From Arenicola marina (taxonomy: Eukaryota > Annelida > Polychaeta > Arenicolidae), in the NCBI GenBank assembly GCA_964019135.1, contig OZ025249.1, forward strand, positions 7,056,039 through 7,120,038: DNA of 64,000 nt. Reading direction: 5' to 3'. The notes beneath the pieces are model-generated. The model did no database searches. It was given only the letters and a program-made list of their open reading frames with translations, and was not told the DNA's origin. Positions 30,030 to 44,400 of the stretch are shown piece after piece; the first letter of the stretch is position 1, and the number at the start of each line of letters is the position of its first letter. The translations under genes and the position numbers were made by a program.

Positions 30030-32055
30030 AGTCTCAACTTGTCCGTCGACACAACCTTTGGTCTGACCATTCTCTCAGCTTGTCCGTCAACACAACCTTT
30101 GGTCTGACCACTCTCTCAACTTGTCCGTCGACACAACCTTTGGTCTGACCACCTTCTCAGCTTGTCCGTCGACACAACCTTTGGTTTGACCACTTTGTCA
30201 GCTTGTCCGTCGACACAAAGTTTGGTTTGACCACTTTGTCACCTTGTCCGTCAACACACTTTTGCTTTGACCACTTTGTCAGCTTGTCCGTCGACACAAC
30301 CTTTGGTCTGACCACCTTCTCAGCTTGTCCGTCAACACAACCTTTGGTCTGACCACTCTCTCAACTTACCCGTCGACACAACCTTTGGTCGGAAAATGGT
30401 CTCAGCTTGTCCGTCGACACAAAGTTTGGTCTGACCACTTTGTCAGCTTGTCCGTCGACACAACCTTTGGTTTGACCACTTTGTCAGCTTGTCCGTCGAC
30501 ACAACCTTTGGTTTGACCACTTTGTCAGCTTGTCCGCCGACACAATTTTGGTCTAACCACTCTCAGCGTGTCCATCGACACAACCTTTGGTTTGACCACT
30601 TTCTCAGCTTGTCCGTCGACACAACCTTTGGTTTGACCACTTTCTCAGCTTGTCCGTCGACACAACCTTTGGTTTGACCACTTTCTCAGCCTGTCCGTCG
30701 ACGCAACCTTTGGTCTGATCACTATCTCAGCTTGGCCGTCGACACAACCTTTGGTCTGACAAATTTCTCAACTTGTCCTTCGACACAACCTTTGGTCTGA
30801 TCACTTTTTCAGCATGTTCGTCGCCAAAACCTTTGGTCTGACCACTTTCTCAACCTGTCCGTCGATGCAACCTTTGGTCTGACCACTTTGTCAACTTGTC
30901 CGTCAGCACAACCATTCGTCTGACAATTTTTTCAGCTTGTCAGGCGACACAATCCTCGGTCTGACCACTTTGTCAACGTGTCCGTCTACACAACCTTTGG
31001 TCTAACAACTTTTCAGCTTGTCCGTGGACACAATCTTTGGTCTGACCACTCTCAGCTTGTTCGTCGACACAACCTTTGGTCTGACAACTTTCTCGCATTG
31101 TCTGTCAACACAACCTTTAGTCTGACCACTTTCTCATCCTTTCCGTTGACACAACCTTTGGCCTGATCACTTTCTCAGCCTGTCCGTCGACGCAACCTTT
31201 GGTCTGACCATTCTCTCAACCTGTCCGTCGACACAACCTTTGGTCTGTCCACCTTCTCAGCTTGTCCGTCGACACAACCTTTGGTTTGACCACTTTCTCA
31301 GCTTGTCCGTCGACACAAAGTTTGGTTTGACCACTTTGTCAGCTTGTCCCTCGACACACCTTTGCTTTGACCACTTTGTCAGCTTGTCCGTCGACATAAC
31401 CTTTGGTCTAACCACCTTCTCAGCTTGTCCGTCAACACAACCTTTGGTTTGACCACCTTCTCAGCTTGTCCGTTGACACAACCTTTGGTTTGACCACTTT
31501 TTCAGCCTGTCCGTCGAGGCAACCTTTGGTCTGATCACTATCTCAGCTTGGCCGTCGACACAACCTTTGGTCTGACCAATTTCTCAACTTGTCCTTCGAC
31601 ACAACCTTTGGTCTGATCACTTTTTCAGCATGTTCGTCGCCAAAACCTTTGGTCTGACCACTTTCTCAACCTGTCCGTCGATGCAACCTTTGGTCTGACC
31701 ACTTTGCCAACTTGTCCGTCAGCACAACCATTCGTCTGACCATTTTTTCAGCTTGTCCGTCGCCACAATCTTTGGTCTGACCACTTTGTCAACGTGTCCG
31801 TCTACACAACCTTTGGTCTAACAACTTTTTCAGCTTGTCCGTGGACACAATCTTTGGTCTGACCACTCTCTCAGCTTGTTCGTCGACACAACCTTTGGTC
31901 TGACAACTTTCTCGCATTGTGTGTCAACACAACCTTTAGTCTGACCACTTTCTCATCCTGTCCGTTGACACAACCTTTGGCCTGATCACTTTCTCAGCCT
32001 GTCCGTCGACGCAACCTTTGGTCTGACCACTTTTGCAACTTGTGCGTCGACACGT
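30030..32055. repeat. 41-bp minisatellite (about 49 units) with a ~816-bp duplication
   Basis: Tandem 41-bp units containing cagcttgtccgtcgacacaa and ctttggtctgacca. A run of some 20 variant units (with agcttggccgtcgac and catgttcgtcgcc) at about 30700-31200 recurs in the same order at about 31520-32010. Confidence 0.95.
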
Positions 32056-32194
32056 GTCAATAGACCCTTCCTGGCGCATGTCACGAACGCATTCTGATAC
32101 CGTGACGGACGCTGGTTATATCGGTCCATCAGGAAGGGAGAGGCTCTCTGCCTCCTGGGTCAGCCGTGCAGCCAGGGCGAGCTTGGAGACTCAC

Positions 32195-32261
32195 CCGAGC
32201 AACGCTCCACATTTGGGCAAGATAAATGCCCCGTATATTCCATAACAGTATGGCATTGTAT
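32195..32261 (-). CDS. Weak candidate exon, unrecognised
   Basis: Between GCTCAG|ATACAA and CTCGG|GTGAGT the minus strand reads YNAILLWNIRGIYLAQMW and SVAR. The donor is strong and the acceptor weak. No family recognised; chance is possible. Confidence 0.25.
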
Positions 32262-32427
32262 CTGAGCAATTCATTAAATCGCCCCATGGACATCGTGCAA
32301 CATACCACGGTTAAAGACAAGTCCGATGAATCAAATCTGAAATCTGGTACAATGGTTGATGATAGGCTGCCATGGCAGGCACCACTCCAGTCACCGAAAA
32401 AAACACACATATGTAACGAGAGCGAGT

Positions 32428-35400
32428 TGATGGTGCGTGGGACGGGAATGACGGGAGGCGATGGTGCGTGGGACGGGAATGACGGGAGGCGATGGTGCGT
32501 GGGACGGGAATGACGGGAGGCGATGGTGCGTGGGACGGGAATGACGGGAGGCGATGGTCCGGGGTGACGGGAATGACGGGAGACGATGGTCCGGGGTGAC
32601 GGAAATGACGGGAGGCGATGGTCTGGGATGACGGGAATGACGGGAGGCGATGGTGCGGGGTGACGGGAATGACGGGAGGCGATGGTCCGGGGTGACGGAA
32701 ATGACGGGAGGCGATGGTCTGGGATGACGGGACTGACGGGAGGCGATGGTACGGGGTGACGGGAATGACGGGAGGCGATGGTGCGAGGGACGGGAATGGC
32801 GGGAGGCGATGGTCCGGGGTGACGGGAATTACGGGAGGTGATGGTCCTTGGTGACGGGAATGACGGGAGGCGATGGTCCGGGGTGACGGGAATGATGGGA
32901 GGCGATGGTCCGGAGTGACGGGAATGACGGAAGGCGATGGTGCGTGGGACGGGAATGGCGGGAGGCGATGGTCGGAGGTGACGGGAATGACAGGAAGCGA
33001 TGGTCCGGGGTGACGGGAATGACGGGAGGCGATGGTCCGGGGTGACGGGAATGACGGGAGGCGATGGTCTGGGATGACGGGAATGACGGGAGGCGATGGT
33101 GCGGGGTGACGGGAATGACGGGAGGCGATGGTCCGGGGTGACGGAAATGACGGGAGGCGATGGTCTGGGATGACGGGACTGACGGGAGGCGATGGTACGG
33201 GGTGACGGGAATGACGGGAGGCGATGGTTCAGGGTGACGGGAATGACGGGAAGCGATGGTGCGGGGTGACGGGTATGACGGGAGGCGATGGTTCAGGGTG
33301 ACGGGAATGACGGGAGGCAATGGTCCGGGATGACGGAAATGACGGGAGGCGATGGTCCGGGATGACGGAAATGACGGGAGGCGATGGTCCGGGGTGACGG
33401 GAATGACGGGAGGTGATGGTCCTTGGTGACGGGAATGACGGGAGGCGATGGTCCGGGGTGACGGGAATGATGGGAGGCGATGGTCCGGGGTGACGGGAAT
33501 GACGGAAGGCGATGGTGCGTGGGACGGGAATGGCGGGAGGCGATGGTCGGAGGTGACGGGAATGACGGGAAGCGATGGTCCGGGGTGACGGGAATGACGG
33601 GAGGCGATGGTCCGGGGTGACGGGAATGACGGGAGGCGATGGTCCGGGGTGACGGCAATGACGGGAGGCGATGGCGCGTGGGACGGGAATGACGGGAGGC
33701 GATGGTCCGGGGTGACGGGAATGACGGGAGGCGATGGTGCGTGGGACGGGAATGACGGGAGGCGATGGTGCGGGGTGACGGGAATGGCGGGAGGCGATGG
33801 TCGGAGGTGACGGGAATGACGGGAAGCGATGGTCCGGGGTGACGGGAATGACGGGAGGCGATGGTCCGGGGTGACGGGAATGACGGGAGGCGATGGTTCG
33901 GGGTGACGGGAATGACGGGAGGCGATGGTCCGGGGTGACGGGAATGACGGGAAGCGATGGTGCGGGGTGACGGGAATGACGGGAGGCGATGGTGCGTGGG
34001 ACGGGAATGACGGGAGGCGATGGTCCGGGGTGACGGGAATGACGGGAGGCGATGGTGCGTGGGACAGGTATGACGGGAGGCGATGGTTCAGGATGACGGG
34101 AATGACGGGAGGCGACGGTCCGGGGTGACGGGAATGACGGGAAGTGATGGTTCGGGGTGACGGGAATGACGGGAGGCGATGGTCCGGGGTGACGGGAATG
34201 ACGGGAGGCGATGGTTCGGGGTGACGGGAATGACGGGAGACGATGGTCCGGGGTGACGGGAATGACTGGAGGCGATGGTCCGGGGTGACGGGAATGATGG
34301 GAGGCGATGGTCCGGGGTGACTGGAATGACGGGAGGCGATGGTCCGGGGTGACGGGAACGATGGGAGGCGATGGTCCGGGGTGACGGGAATGACGGGAGG
34401 CGATGGTTCAGGGTGACAGGAATGACGGGAGGCGATGGTCCGGGGTGACTGGAATGACGGGAGGCGATGGTCCGGGGTGACGGGAACGATGGGAGGCGAT
34501 GGTCCGGGGTGACGGGAATGACGGGAGGCGATGGTTCAGGGTGACAGGAATGACGGGAGGCGATTGTCCGGGGTGATGGGAATGACGGGAGGCGATGGTC
34601 CGGGGTGACGGGAATGGCGGGAGGTTATGGTCCGGGGTGACGGGAATGACGGGAGGCGATGGTCCGGGGTGACGGAAATGACGGGAGGCGATGGTCTGGG
34701 ATGACGGGAATGACGGGAGGCGATGGTGCGGGGTGACGGGAATGACGGGAGGCGATGGTCCGGGGTGACGGAAATGACGGGAGGCGATGGTCTGGGATGA
34801 CGGGACTGACGGGAGGCGATGGTGCGGGGTGACGCGAATGACGGGAGGCGATGGTTCAGGGTGACGGGAATGACGGGAAGCGATGGTGCGGGGTGACGGG
34901 AATGACGGGAGGCGATGGTCCGGGGTGACGGGAATGATGGGAGACGATGGTCCGGGGTGACGGGAATGATGGGAGGCGATGGTGCGAGGGACGGGAATGG
35001 CAGGAGGCGATGGTACGAGGGACGGGAATGCCGGGAGGCGATGGTCCGGGGTGACGGGAATGACGGGAGGCGATGGTCCGGGGTGACGGGAATGACGGGA
35101 GGCGATGGTCCGGGGTGACGGGAATGACGGGAGGCGATGGTGCGAGGGACGGGAATGGCAGGAGGCGATGGTACGAGGGACGGGAATGCCGGGAGGCGAT
35201 GGTCCGGGGTGACGGGAATGACGGGAAGCGATGGTCCGGGGTGACGGGAATGACGGGAGGCGATGGTCCGGGGTGACGGGAATGACGGGAGGCGATGGTC
35301 CGGGGTGACGGGAATGACGGGAGGCGATGGTCCGGGGTGACGGGAATGACGGGAGGCGATGGTCCGGGGTGACGGGAATGACGGGAAGCGATGGTGCAGG

Positions 35401-38400
35401 GTGACGGGAATGACGGGAGGCGATGGTGCGTGGGACGGGAATGACGGGAGGCGATGGTTCAAGGTGACGGGAATGACGGGAGGCGATTGTCCGGAGTGAT
35501 GGGAATGACGGGAGGCGATGGTCCGGGGTGACGGGAACGATGGGAGGCGATGGTACGGGGTGACGGGAATGACGGGAGGCGATGGTTCAGGGTGATGGGA
35601 ATGACGGGAAGCGATGGTCCGCGGTGACGGGAATGACGGGATGCGATGGTGCGGGGTGACGGGGATAACGGGAGGCGATGGTCCGTGGTGACGGGAATGA
35701 CGGGAGGCGATGGTCCGGGGTGACGGAAATGACGGGAGGCGATGGTCTGGGATGACGGGACTGACGGGAGGCGATGGTACGGGGTGACGGGAATGACGGG
35801 AGGTGATGGTCCGTGGTGACGGGGATGGCGGGAGGTTATGGTCCGGGGTGACGGGAATGACGGGAGGCGATGGTCCGGGGTGACGGAAATGACGGGAGGC
35901 GATGGTCTGGGATGACGGGAATGACGGGAGGCGATGGTGCGGGGTGACGGGAATGACGGGAGGCGATGGTCCGGGGTGACGGAAATGACGGGAGGCGATG
36001 GTCTGGGATGACGGGACTGACGGGAGGCGATGGTACGGGGTGACGGGAATGACGGGAGGTGATGGTCCGTGGTGACGGGGATGGCGGGAGGTTATGGTCC
36101 GGGGTGACGGGAATGACGGGAGGCGATGGTCCGGGGTGACGGAAATGACGGGAGGCGATGGTCTGGGATGACGGGAATGACGGGAGGCGATGGTGCGGGG
36201 TGACGGGAATGACGGGAGGCGATGGTCCGGGGTGACGGAAATGACGGGAGGCGATGGTCTGGGATGACGGGACTGACGGGAGGCGATGGTACGGGGTGAC
36301 GGGAATGACGGGAGGCGATGGTTCAGGGTGACGGGAATGACGGGAAGCGATGGTGCGGGGTGACGGGAATGACGGGAGGCGATGGTCCGGGGTGACGGGA
36401 ATGACGGGAGGCGATGGTCCGGGGTGACGGGAATGACGGGAGGCGATGGTTCAGGGTGACGGGAATGACGGGAAGCGATGGTGCGGGGTGACGGGAATGA
36501 TGGGAGGCGATGGTCCGGGGTGACGGGAATGACGGGAGGCGATGGTGCGGGGTGACGGGAATGACGGGAGGCGATGGTCCGGGGTGACGGAAATGACGGG
36601 AAGCGATGGTGCGGAGTGACGGGAATGATGGGAGGCGATGGTGTGGGGTGACGGGAATGACGGGAGGCGATGGTGCGAGGGACGGGAATGGCAGGAGGCG
36701 ATGGTACGAGGGACGGGAATGCCGGGAGGCGATGGTCCGGGGTGACGGGAATGACGGGAGGCGATGGTGCGAGGGACGGGAATGGCAGGAGGCGATGGTA
36801 CGAGGGACGGGAATGCCGGGAGGCGATGGTCCGGGGTGACGGGAATGACGGGAAGCGATGGTCCGGGGTGACGGGAATGACAGGAGGCGATGGTGTGGGG
36901 TGACGGGAATGACGGGAGGCGATGGTCCGGGGTGACTGGAATGACGGGAGGCGATGGTCCGGGGTGACGGGAACGATGGGAGGCGATGGTCCGGGGTGAC
37001 GGGAATGACGGGAGGCGATGGTTCAGGGTGACAGGAATGACGGGAGGCGATTGTCCGGGGTGATGGGAATGACGGGAGGCGATGGTCCGGGGTGACGGGA
37101 ACGATGGGAGGCGATGGTACGGGGTGACGGGAATGACGGGGGGCGATGGTTCAGGGTGACAGGAATGACGGGAGGCGATTGTCCGGGGTGATGGGAATGA
37201 CGGGAGGCGATGGTCCGCGGTGACGGGAATGACGGGAGGCGATGGTCCGGGGTGACGGGACTGACGGGAGGCGAGGGTTCAGGGTGATGGGAATGACGGG
37301 AGGCGATGGTTCGGTGTGACGGGAATGACGGAAGGCGATGGTCCGGGGTGACGGGAATGACGGGAGGCAATGGTCTGGGATGACGGGAATGACGGGAGGC
37401 GATGGTCCGGGGTGACGGGACTGACGGGAGGCGAGGGTTCAGGGTGATGGGAATGACGGGAGGCGATGGTTCGGTGTGACGGGAATGACGGAAGGCGATG
37501 GTCTGGGGTGACGGGAATGACGGGAGGCGATGGTGCGGGGTGACGGGGATAACGGGAGGCGATGGTCCGTGGTGACGGGGATGACGGGAGGCGATGGTTC
37601 GGGGTGACGGGAACGATGGGAGGCGATGGTCCGGGGTGACGGGAATGACGGGAGGCGATGGTCCGTGGTGACGGAAATGACGGGAGGCGATGGTCTGGGA
37701 TGACGGGAATGACGGGAGGCGATGGTGCGGGGTGACGGGAATGACGGGAGGCGATGGTCCGGGGTGACGGAAATGACGGGAGGCGATGGTCTGGGATGAC
37801 GGGAATGACGGGAGGCGATGGTGCGGGGTGACGGAAATGACGGGAGGCGATGGTTCAGGGTGACGGGAATGACGGGAGGCGATGGTCTGGGATGACGGGA
37901 CTGACGGGAGGCGATGGTGCGGGGTGACGGGAATGACGGGAGGCGATGGTTCAGGGTGACGGGAATGACGGGAAGCGATGGTGCGGGGTGACGGGAATGA
38001 CGGGAGGCGATGGTGCGGGGTGACGGGAATGACGGGAGGCGATGGTCCGGGGTGACGGAAATGACGGGAGGCGATGGTCTGGGATGACGGGACTGACGGG
38101 AGGCGATGGTACGGGGTGACGGGAATGACGGGAGGCGATGGTTCAGGGTGACGGGAATGACGGGAAGCGATGGTGCGGGGTGACGGGAATGACGGGAGGC
38201 GATGGTGCGTGGGACAGGTATGACGGGAGGCGATGGTTCAAGGTGACGGGAATGACGGGAGGCGACGGTCCGGGGTGACGGGAATGACGGGAAGCGATGG
38301 TGTGGGGTGACGGGAATGACGGGAGGCGATGGTTCGGGGTGACGGGAATGACGGGAGGCGATGGTCCGGGGTGACGGGAATGACTGGAGGCGATGGTCCG

Positions 38401-41400
38401 GGGTGACGGGAGTGATGGGAGGCGATGGTCCGGGGTGACGGGAATGGCGGGAGGCGATGGTCCGGGGTGACGGGAATGACGGGAGGCGATGGTCCGGGGT
38501 GACGGGAATGACTGGAGGCGATGGTCCGGGATGACGGGAATGACGGGAGGCGATGGTCCGGGGTGACGGGAATGGCGGGAGGCGATGGTCCGGGGTGACG
38601 GGAGTGATGGGAGGCGATGGTCCGGGGTGACTGGAATGACGGCAGGCGATGGTCCGTGGTGACGGGAACGATGGGAGGCGATGGTCCGGGGTGACGGGAA
38701 TGACGGGAGGCGATGGTTCAGGGTGACAGGAATGACGGGAGGCGATTGTCCGGGGTGATGGGAATGACGGGAGGCGATGGTCCGGGGTGACGGGAACGAT
38801 GGGAGGCGATGGTACGGGGTGACGGGAATGACGGGAGGCGATGGTTCAGGGTGATGGGAATGACGGGAGGCGATGGTCCGCGGTGACGGGAATGACGGGA
38901 GGCGATGGTGCGGGGTGACGGGAATGACGGGAGGCGATGGTCCGTGGTGACGGGGATGACGGGAGGCGATGATCCGGGGTGACGGGAATGACGGGAGGCG
39001 ATGGTCCGGGGTGACGGGAATGACGGGAGGCGATGGTTCGGGGTGACGGGAACGATGGGAGGCGATGGTCCGGGGTGACGGGAATGACGGGAGGCGATGG
39101 TCCGTGGTGACGGGTATGACGGGAAGCGATGGTCCGGGGTGACGGGGATGACGGGAGGTGATGGTCCGGGGTGACGGGAATGACGGGAGGCAATGGTTCA
39201 GGGTGACAGGAATGACGGGAGGCGATGGTCCGGGGTGACGGGAATGACGGGAGGCGATGGTTCAGGGTGACAGGAATGACGGGAGGCGATGGTCCGGGGT
39301 GACGGGAATGACGGGAGGCGATGGTTCAGGGTGACAGGAATGACGGGAGGCGATGGTCCGGGGTGACGGGAATGACGGGAGGCGATGGTCTGGGATGACG
39401 GGAATGACGGGAGGCGATGGTCCGGGGTGACGGGAATGACGGGAGGCGATGGTTCAGGGTGACAGGAATGACGGGAGGCGATGGTCCGGGGTGACGGGAA
39501 TGACGGGAGGCGATGGTTCAGGGTGACAGGAATGACGGGAGGCGATGGTCCGGGGTGACGGGAATGACGGGAGGCGATGGTCTGGGGTGACGGGAATGAC
39601 GGGAGGCGATGGTTCGGGGTGACGGGAATGACGGGAGGCGATGGTCCGGGGTGACGGGAACGATGGGAGGCGATGGTCCGGGGTGACGGGAATGACGGGA
39701 GGCGATGGTCCGTGGTGACGGGGATGACGGGAGGCGATGGTCCGGGGTGACGGGAATGACGGGAGGCGATGGTCCGTGGTGACGGGAATGACGGGAGGCG
39801 ATGGTCCGGGGTGACGGGAACGATGGGAGGCGATGGTGCTGGGTGACGGGAATGACGGAAGGCGATGGTCCGGGGTGACGGGAATGACGGGAGGCGATGG
39901 TGCTGGGTGACGGGAATGACGGAAGGCGATGGTCCGGGGTGACGGGAATGACGGGAGGCGATGGTCCGGGGTGACGGGAACGATGGGAGGCGATGGTCCG
40001 GGGTGACGGGAATGACGGGAGGCGATGGTCCGGGGTGACAGGTATGACGGGAGGCGATGGTCCGGGGTGACGGGAATGACGGGAGGCGATGGTGCTGGGT
40101 GACGGGAATGACGGAAGGCGATGGTCCGGGGTGACGGGAATGACAGGAGGCGATGGTGCTGGGTGACGGGAATGACGGAAGGCGATGGTCCGGGGTGACG
40201 AGGATGACGGGAGGCGATGGTTCGGGGTGACGGGAATGACGGAAGGCGATGGTCCGGGGTGACGGGAATGACGGGAGGCGATGGTTCGGGGTGACAGGAA
40301 TGACGGGAGGCGATGGTCCGGGATGACGGCAATGACGGGAGGCGATGGTCCGGGGTGACGGAAATGACGGGAGGCGATGGTTCGGGGTGACAGGAATGAT
40401 GGTAGGCGATGGTCCGGGGTGACGGGAATGACGGGAGGTGATGGTCCGCGGTAACGGGAATGACGGGAGGCGATGGTCCGGGGTGACGGGGATGACGGGA
40501 GGCGATGGTCCGGAGTGACGGGAATGACGGGAGGCGATGGTCCGTGGTGACAGGGATGACGGGAGGCGATGGTTCGGGGTGACGGGAATGACGGGAGGCG
40601 ATGGTCCGGAGTGACGGGAATGACGGGAGGCGATGGTCCGTGGTGACGGGGATGACGGGAGGCGATGGTTCGGGGTGACGGGAATGACGGGAGGCGATGG
40701 TCCGGGGTGACGGGAATGACGGGAGGCGATGGTCCGGGGTGACGGGAATGACGGGAGGCGATGGTCCGGGGTGACGGGAATGACGGGAGGCGATGGTTCA
40801 GGGTGACAGGAATGACGGGAGGCGATGGTCCGTGGTGACGGGGATGACGGGAGGCGATGGTCTGGGGTGACGGGAATGACGGGAGGCGATGGTTCAGGGT
40901 GATGGAAATGACGGGAGGCGATGGTTCGGGGTGACCGGAATGACGGAAGGCGATGGTTCGGGGTGACTGGAATGACGGGAGGCGATGGTCCGGGGTGACG
41001 GGAATGACGGGAGGCGGTGGTCCGGGGTGACTGGAATGACGGGAGGCGATGGTCCGGGGTGACGGGAATGACGGGAAGCGATGGTGCGGGGTGACGGGAA
41101 TGACGGGAGGCGATGGTCCGGGGTGACGGGAATGACGGGAGGCGATGGTCCGGGGTGACGGGAATGACGGGAAGCGATGGTGCGGGGTGACGGGAATGAC
41201 GGGAGGCGATGGTCCGGGGTGACGGGAATGACGGGAAGCGATGGTGCGGGGTGACGGAAATGACGGGAGGCGATGGTCCGGGGTGACGGGAATGACGGGA
41301 AGCGATGGTGCGGGGTGACGGGAATGACGGGAGGCGATGGTCCGGGGTGACGGGAATGACGGGAAGCGATGGTGCGGGGTGACGGGAATGACGGGAGGCG

Positions 41401-44400
41401 ATGGTCCGGGGTGACGGGAATGACGGGAAGCGATGGTGCGGGGTGACGGGAATGATGGGAGGCGATGGTCCGGGGTGACGGGAATGACGGGAGGCGATGG
41501 TACGGGGTGACGGGAATGACGGGAGGCGATGGTCCGGGGTGACGGGAATGACGGGAGACGATGGTCCGGGGTGACGGGAATGACGGGAGGCGATGGTTCG
41601 GGGTGACTGGAATGACGGGAGGCGATGGTCCGGGGTGACGGGAATGACGGGAAGCGATGGTGCGGGGTGACGGGAATGACGGGAGGCGATGGTCCGGGGT
41701 GACGGGAATGACGGGAGGCGATGGTCCGGGGTGACGGGAATGACGGGAAGCGATGGTGCGGGGTGACGGGAATGATGGGAGGCGATGGTCCGGGGTGACG
41801 GGAATGACGGGAGGCGATGGTTCGGGGTGACGGGAATGACGGGAGGCGATGGTCCGGGGTGACGGGAATGACGGGAGACGATGGTCCGGGGTGACGGGAA
41901 TGACGGGAGGCGATGGTTCGGGGTGACTGGAATGACGGGAGGCGATGGTCCGGGGTGACGGGAATGACGGGAAGCGATGGTGCGGGGTGACGGGAATGAC
42001 GGGAGGCGATGGTCCGGGGTGACGGGAATGACGGGAGGCGATGGTCCGGGGTGACGGGAATGACGGGAAGCGATGGTGCGGGGTGACGGGAATGATGGGA
42101 GGCGATGGTCCGGGGTGACGGGAATGACGGGAGGCGATGGTTCGGGGTGACGGGAATGACGGGAAGCGATGGTGCGGGGTGACGGGAATGACGGGAGGCG
42201 ATGGTCCGGGGTGACGGGAATGACGGGAGGCGATGGTGCGAGGGACGGGAATGGCGGGAGGCGATGGTCCGGGGTGACGGGAATGACGGGAAGCGATGGT
42301 CCGGGGTGACGGAAATGACGGGAGGCGATGGTCCGGGGTGACGGGAATGACGGGAGGCGATGGTCCGGGGTGACGTGAATGACGGGAGGCGATTTTCCGG
42401 GGTGACGGGAATGACGGGAGGCGATGTTCCGGGGTGAGGGAGATGACGGGGGGCGATGGTCCGGGGTGACGGGAATGACGGGAAGCGATGGTGCGGGGTG
42501 ACGGGAATGACGGGAGGCGATGGTTCGGGGTGACGGGAATGACGGAAGGCGATGGTCCGGGGTGACGGGAATGACGGGAGGCGATGGTTCGGGGTGACAG
42601 GAATGACGGGAGGCGATGGTCCGGGATGACGGCAATGACGGGAGGCGATGGTCCGGGGTGACGGAAATGACGGGAGGCGATGGTTCGGGGTGACAGGAAT
42701 GACGGTAGGCGATGGTCCGGGGTGACGGGAATGACGGGAGGTGATGGTCCGCGGTAACGGGAATGACGGGAGGCGATGGTCCGTGGTGACGGGGATGACG
42801 GGAGGCGATGGTCCGGAGTGACGGGAATGACGGGAGGCGATGGTTCGGGGTGACGGGAATGACGGGAGGCGATGGTCCGGAGTGAAGGGAATGACGGGAG
42901 GCGATGGTCCGTGGTGACGGGGATGACGAGAGGCGATGGTTCGGGGTGACGGGAATGACGGGAGGCGATGGTCCGGGGTGACGGGAATGACGGGAGGCGA
43001 TGGTCCGGGGTGACGGGAATGACGGGAGGCGATGGTCCGGGGTGACGGGAATGACGGGAGGCGATGGTTCAGGGTGACAGGAATGACGGGAGGCGATGGT
43101 CCGGGGTGACGGGAATGACGGGAGGCGATGGTCTGGGGTGACGGGAATGACGGGAGGCGATGGTTCAGGGTGATGGAAATGACGGGAGGCGATGGTTCGG
43201 GGTGACCGGAATGACGGAAGGCGATGGTTCGGGGTGACTGGAATGACGGGAGGCGATGGTCCGGGGTGACGGGAATGACGGGAGGCGATGGTTCGAGGGA
43301 CGGGAATGACGGGAGGCGATGGTGCTGGGTGACGGGAATGACGGAAGGCGATGGTCCGGGGTGACCGGAATGACGGGAGGCGATGGTCCGGGGTGACGGG
43401 GATGACGGAAGGCGATGGTTCAGGGTGATGGAAATGACGGGAGGCGATGGTTCGGGGTGACGGGAATGACGGGAGGCGATGGTCCGGGGTGATGGAAATG
43501 ACGGGAGGCGATGGTTCGGGGTGACCGGAATGACGGAAGGCGATGGTTCGGGGTGACCGGAATGACGGGAGGCGATGGTCCGGGGTGACGGGAATGACGG
43601 GAGGCGATGGTCCGTGGTGACGGGGATGACGGGAGGTGATGATCCGGGGTGACGGGAATGACGGGAGGCGATGGTTCAGGGTGACAGGAATGACGGGAAG
43701 CGATGGTCCGTGGTGACGGGGATGACGGGAGGCGATGGTCCGGGGTGACGGGAATGACGGGAGGTGATGGTTCAGGGTGATGGAAATGACGGGAGGCGAT
43801 GGTTCGGGGTGACGGGAATGACGGGAGGCGATGGTCCGTGGTGACGGGGATGACGGGAGGTGATGATCCGCGGTAACGGGAATGACGGGAGGCGATGGTT
43901 CAGGGTGACAGGAATGACGGGAAGCGATGGTGCGGGGTGACGGGAATGACGGGAGGCGATGGTCCGGGGTGACGGGAATGACGGGAGGCGATGGTTCAGG
44001 GTGATGGAAATGACGGGAGGCGATGGTTCGGGGTGACGGGAATGATGGGAGGCGATGGTCCGGGGTGACTGGAATGACGGGAGGCGATGGTCCGGGGTGA
44101 CGGGAATGACGGGAGGCGATGGTTCGAGGGACGGGAATGACGGGAGGCGATGGTGCTGGGTGACGGGAATGACGGAAGGCGATGGTCCGGGGTGACGGGG
44201 ATGACGGGAGGCGATGGTTCGGGGTGACGGGAATGACGGAAGGCGATGGTCCGGGGTGACGGGAATGACGGGAATCGATGGTTCGGGGTGACAGGAATGA
44301 CGGGAGGCGATGGTCCGGGGTGACGGCAATGACGGGAGGCGATGGTCCGGGGTGACGGAAATGACGGGAGGCGATGGTTCGGGGTGACAGGAATGACGGT

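Noticed and set aside
30030-32055. Plus-strand open frames of about 62-70 codons in the 41-bp array
   Set aside because: Repeat-derived, each broken within two or three higher-order units.
39198-42635. 1145-codon minus-strand open frame, and others like it at 46261-48458
   Set aside because: They are translations of the 32-bp tandem unit, which lacks stops in all three minus-strand phases. No start context, no domain, and the frame ends where a unit carries an indel or variant.
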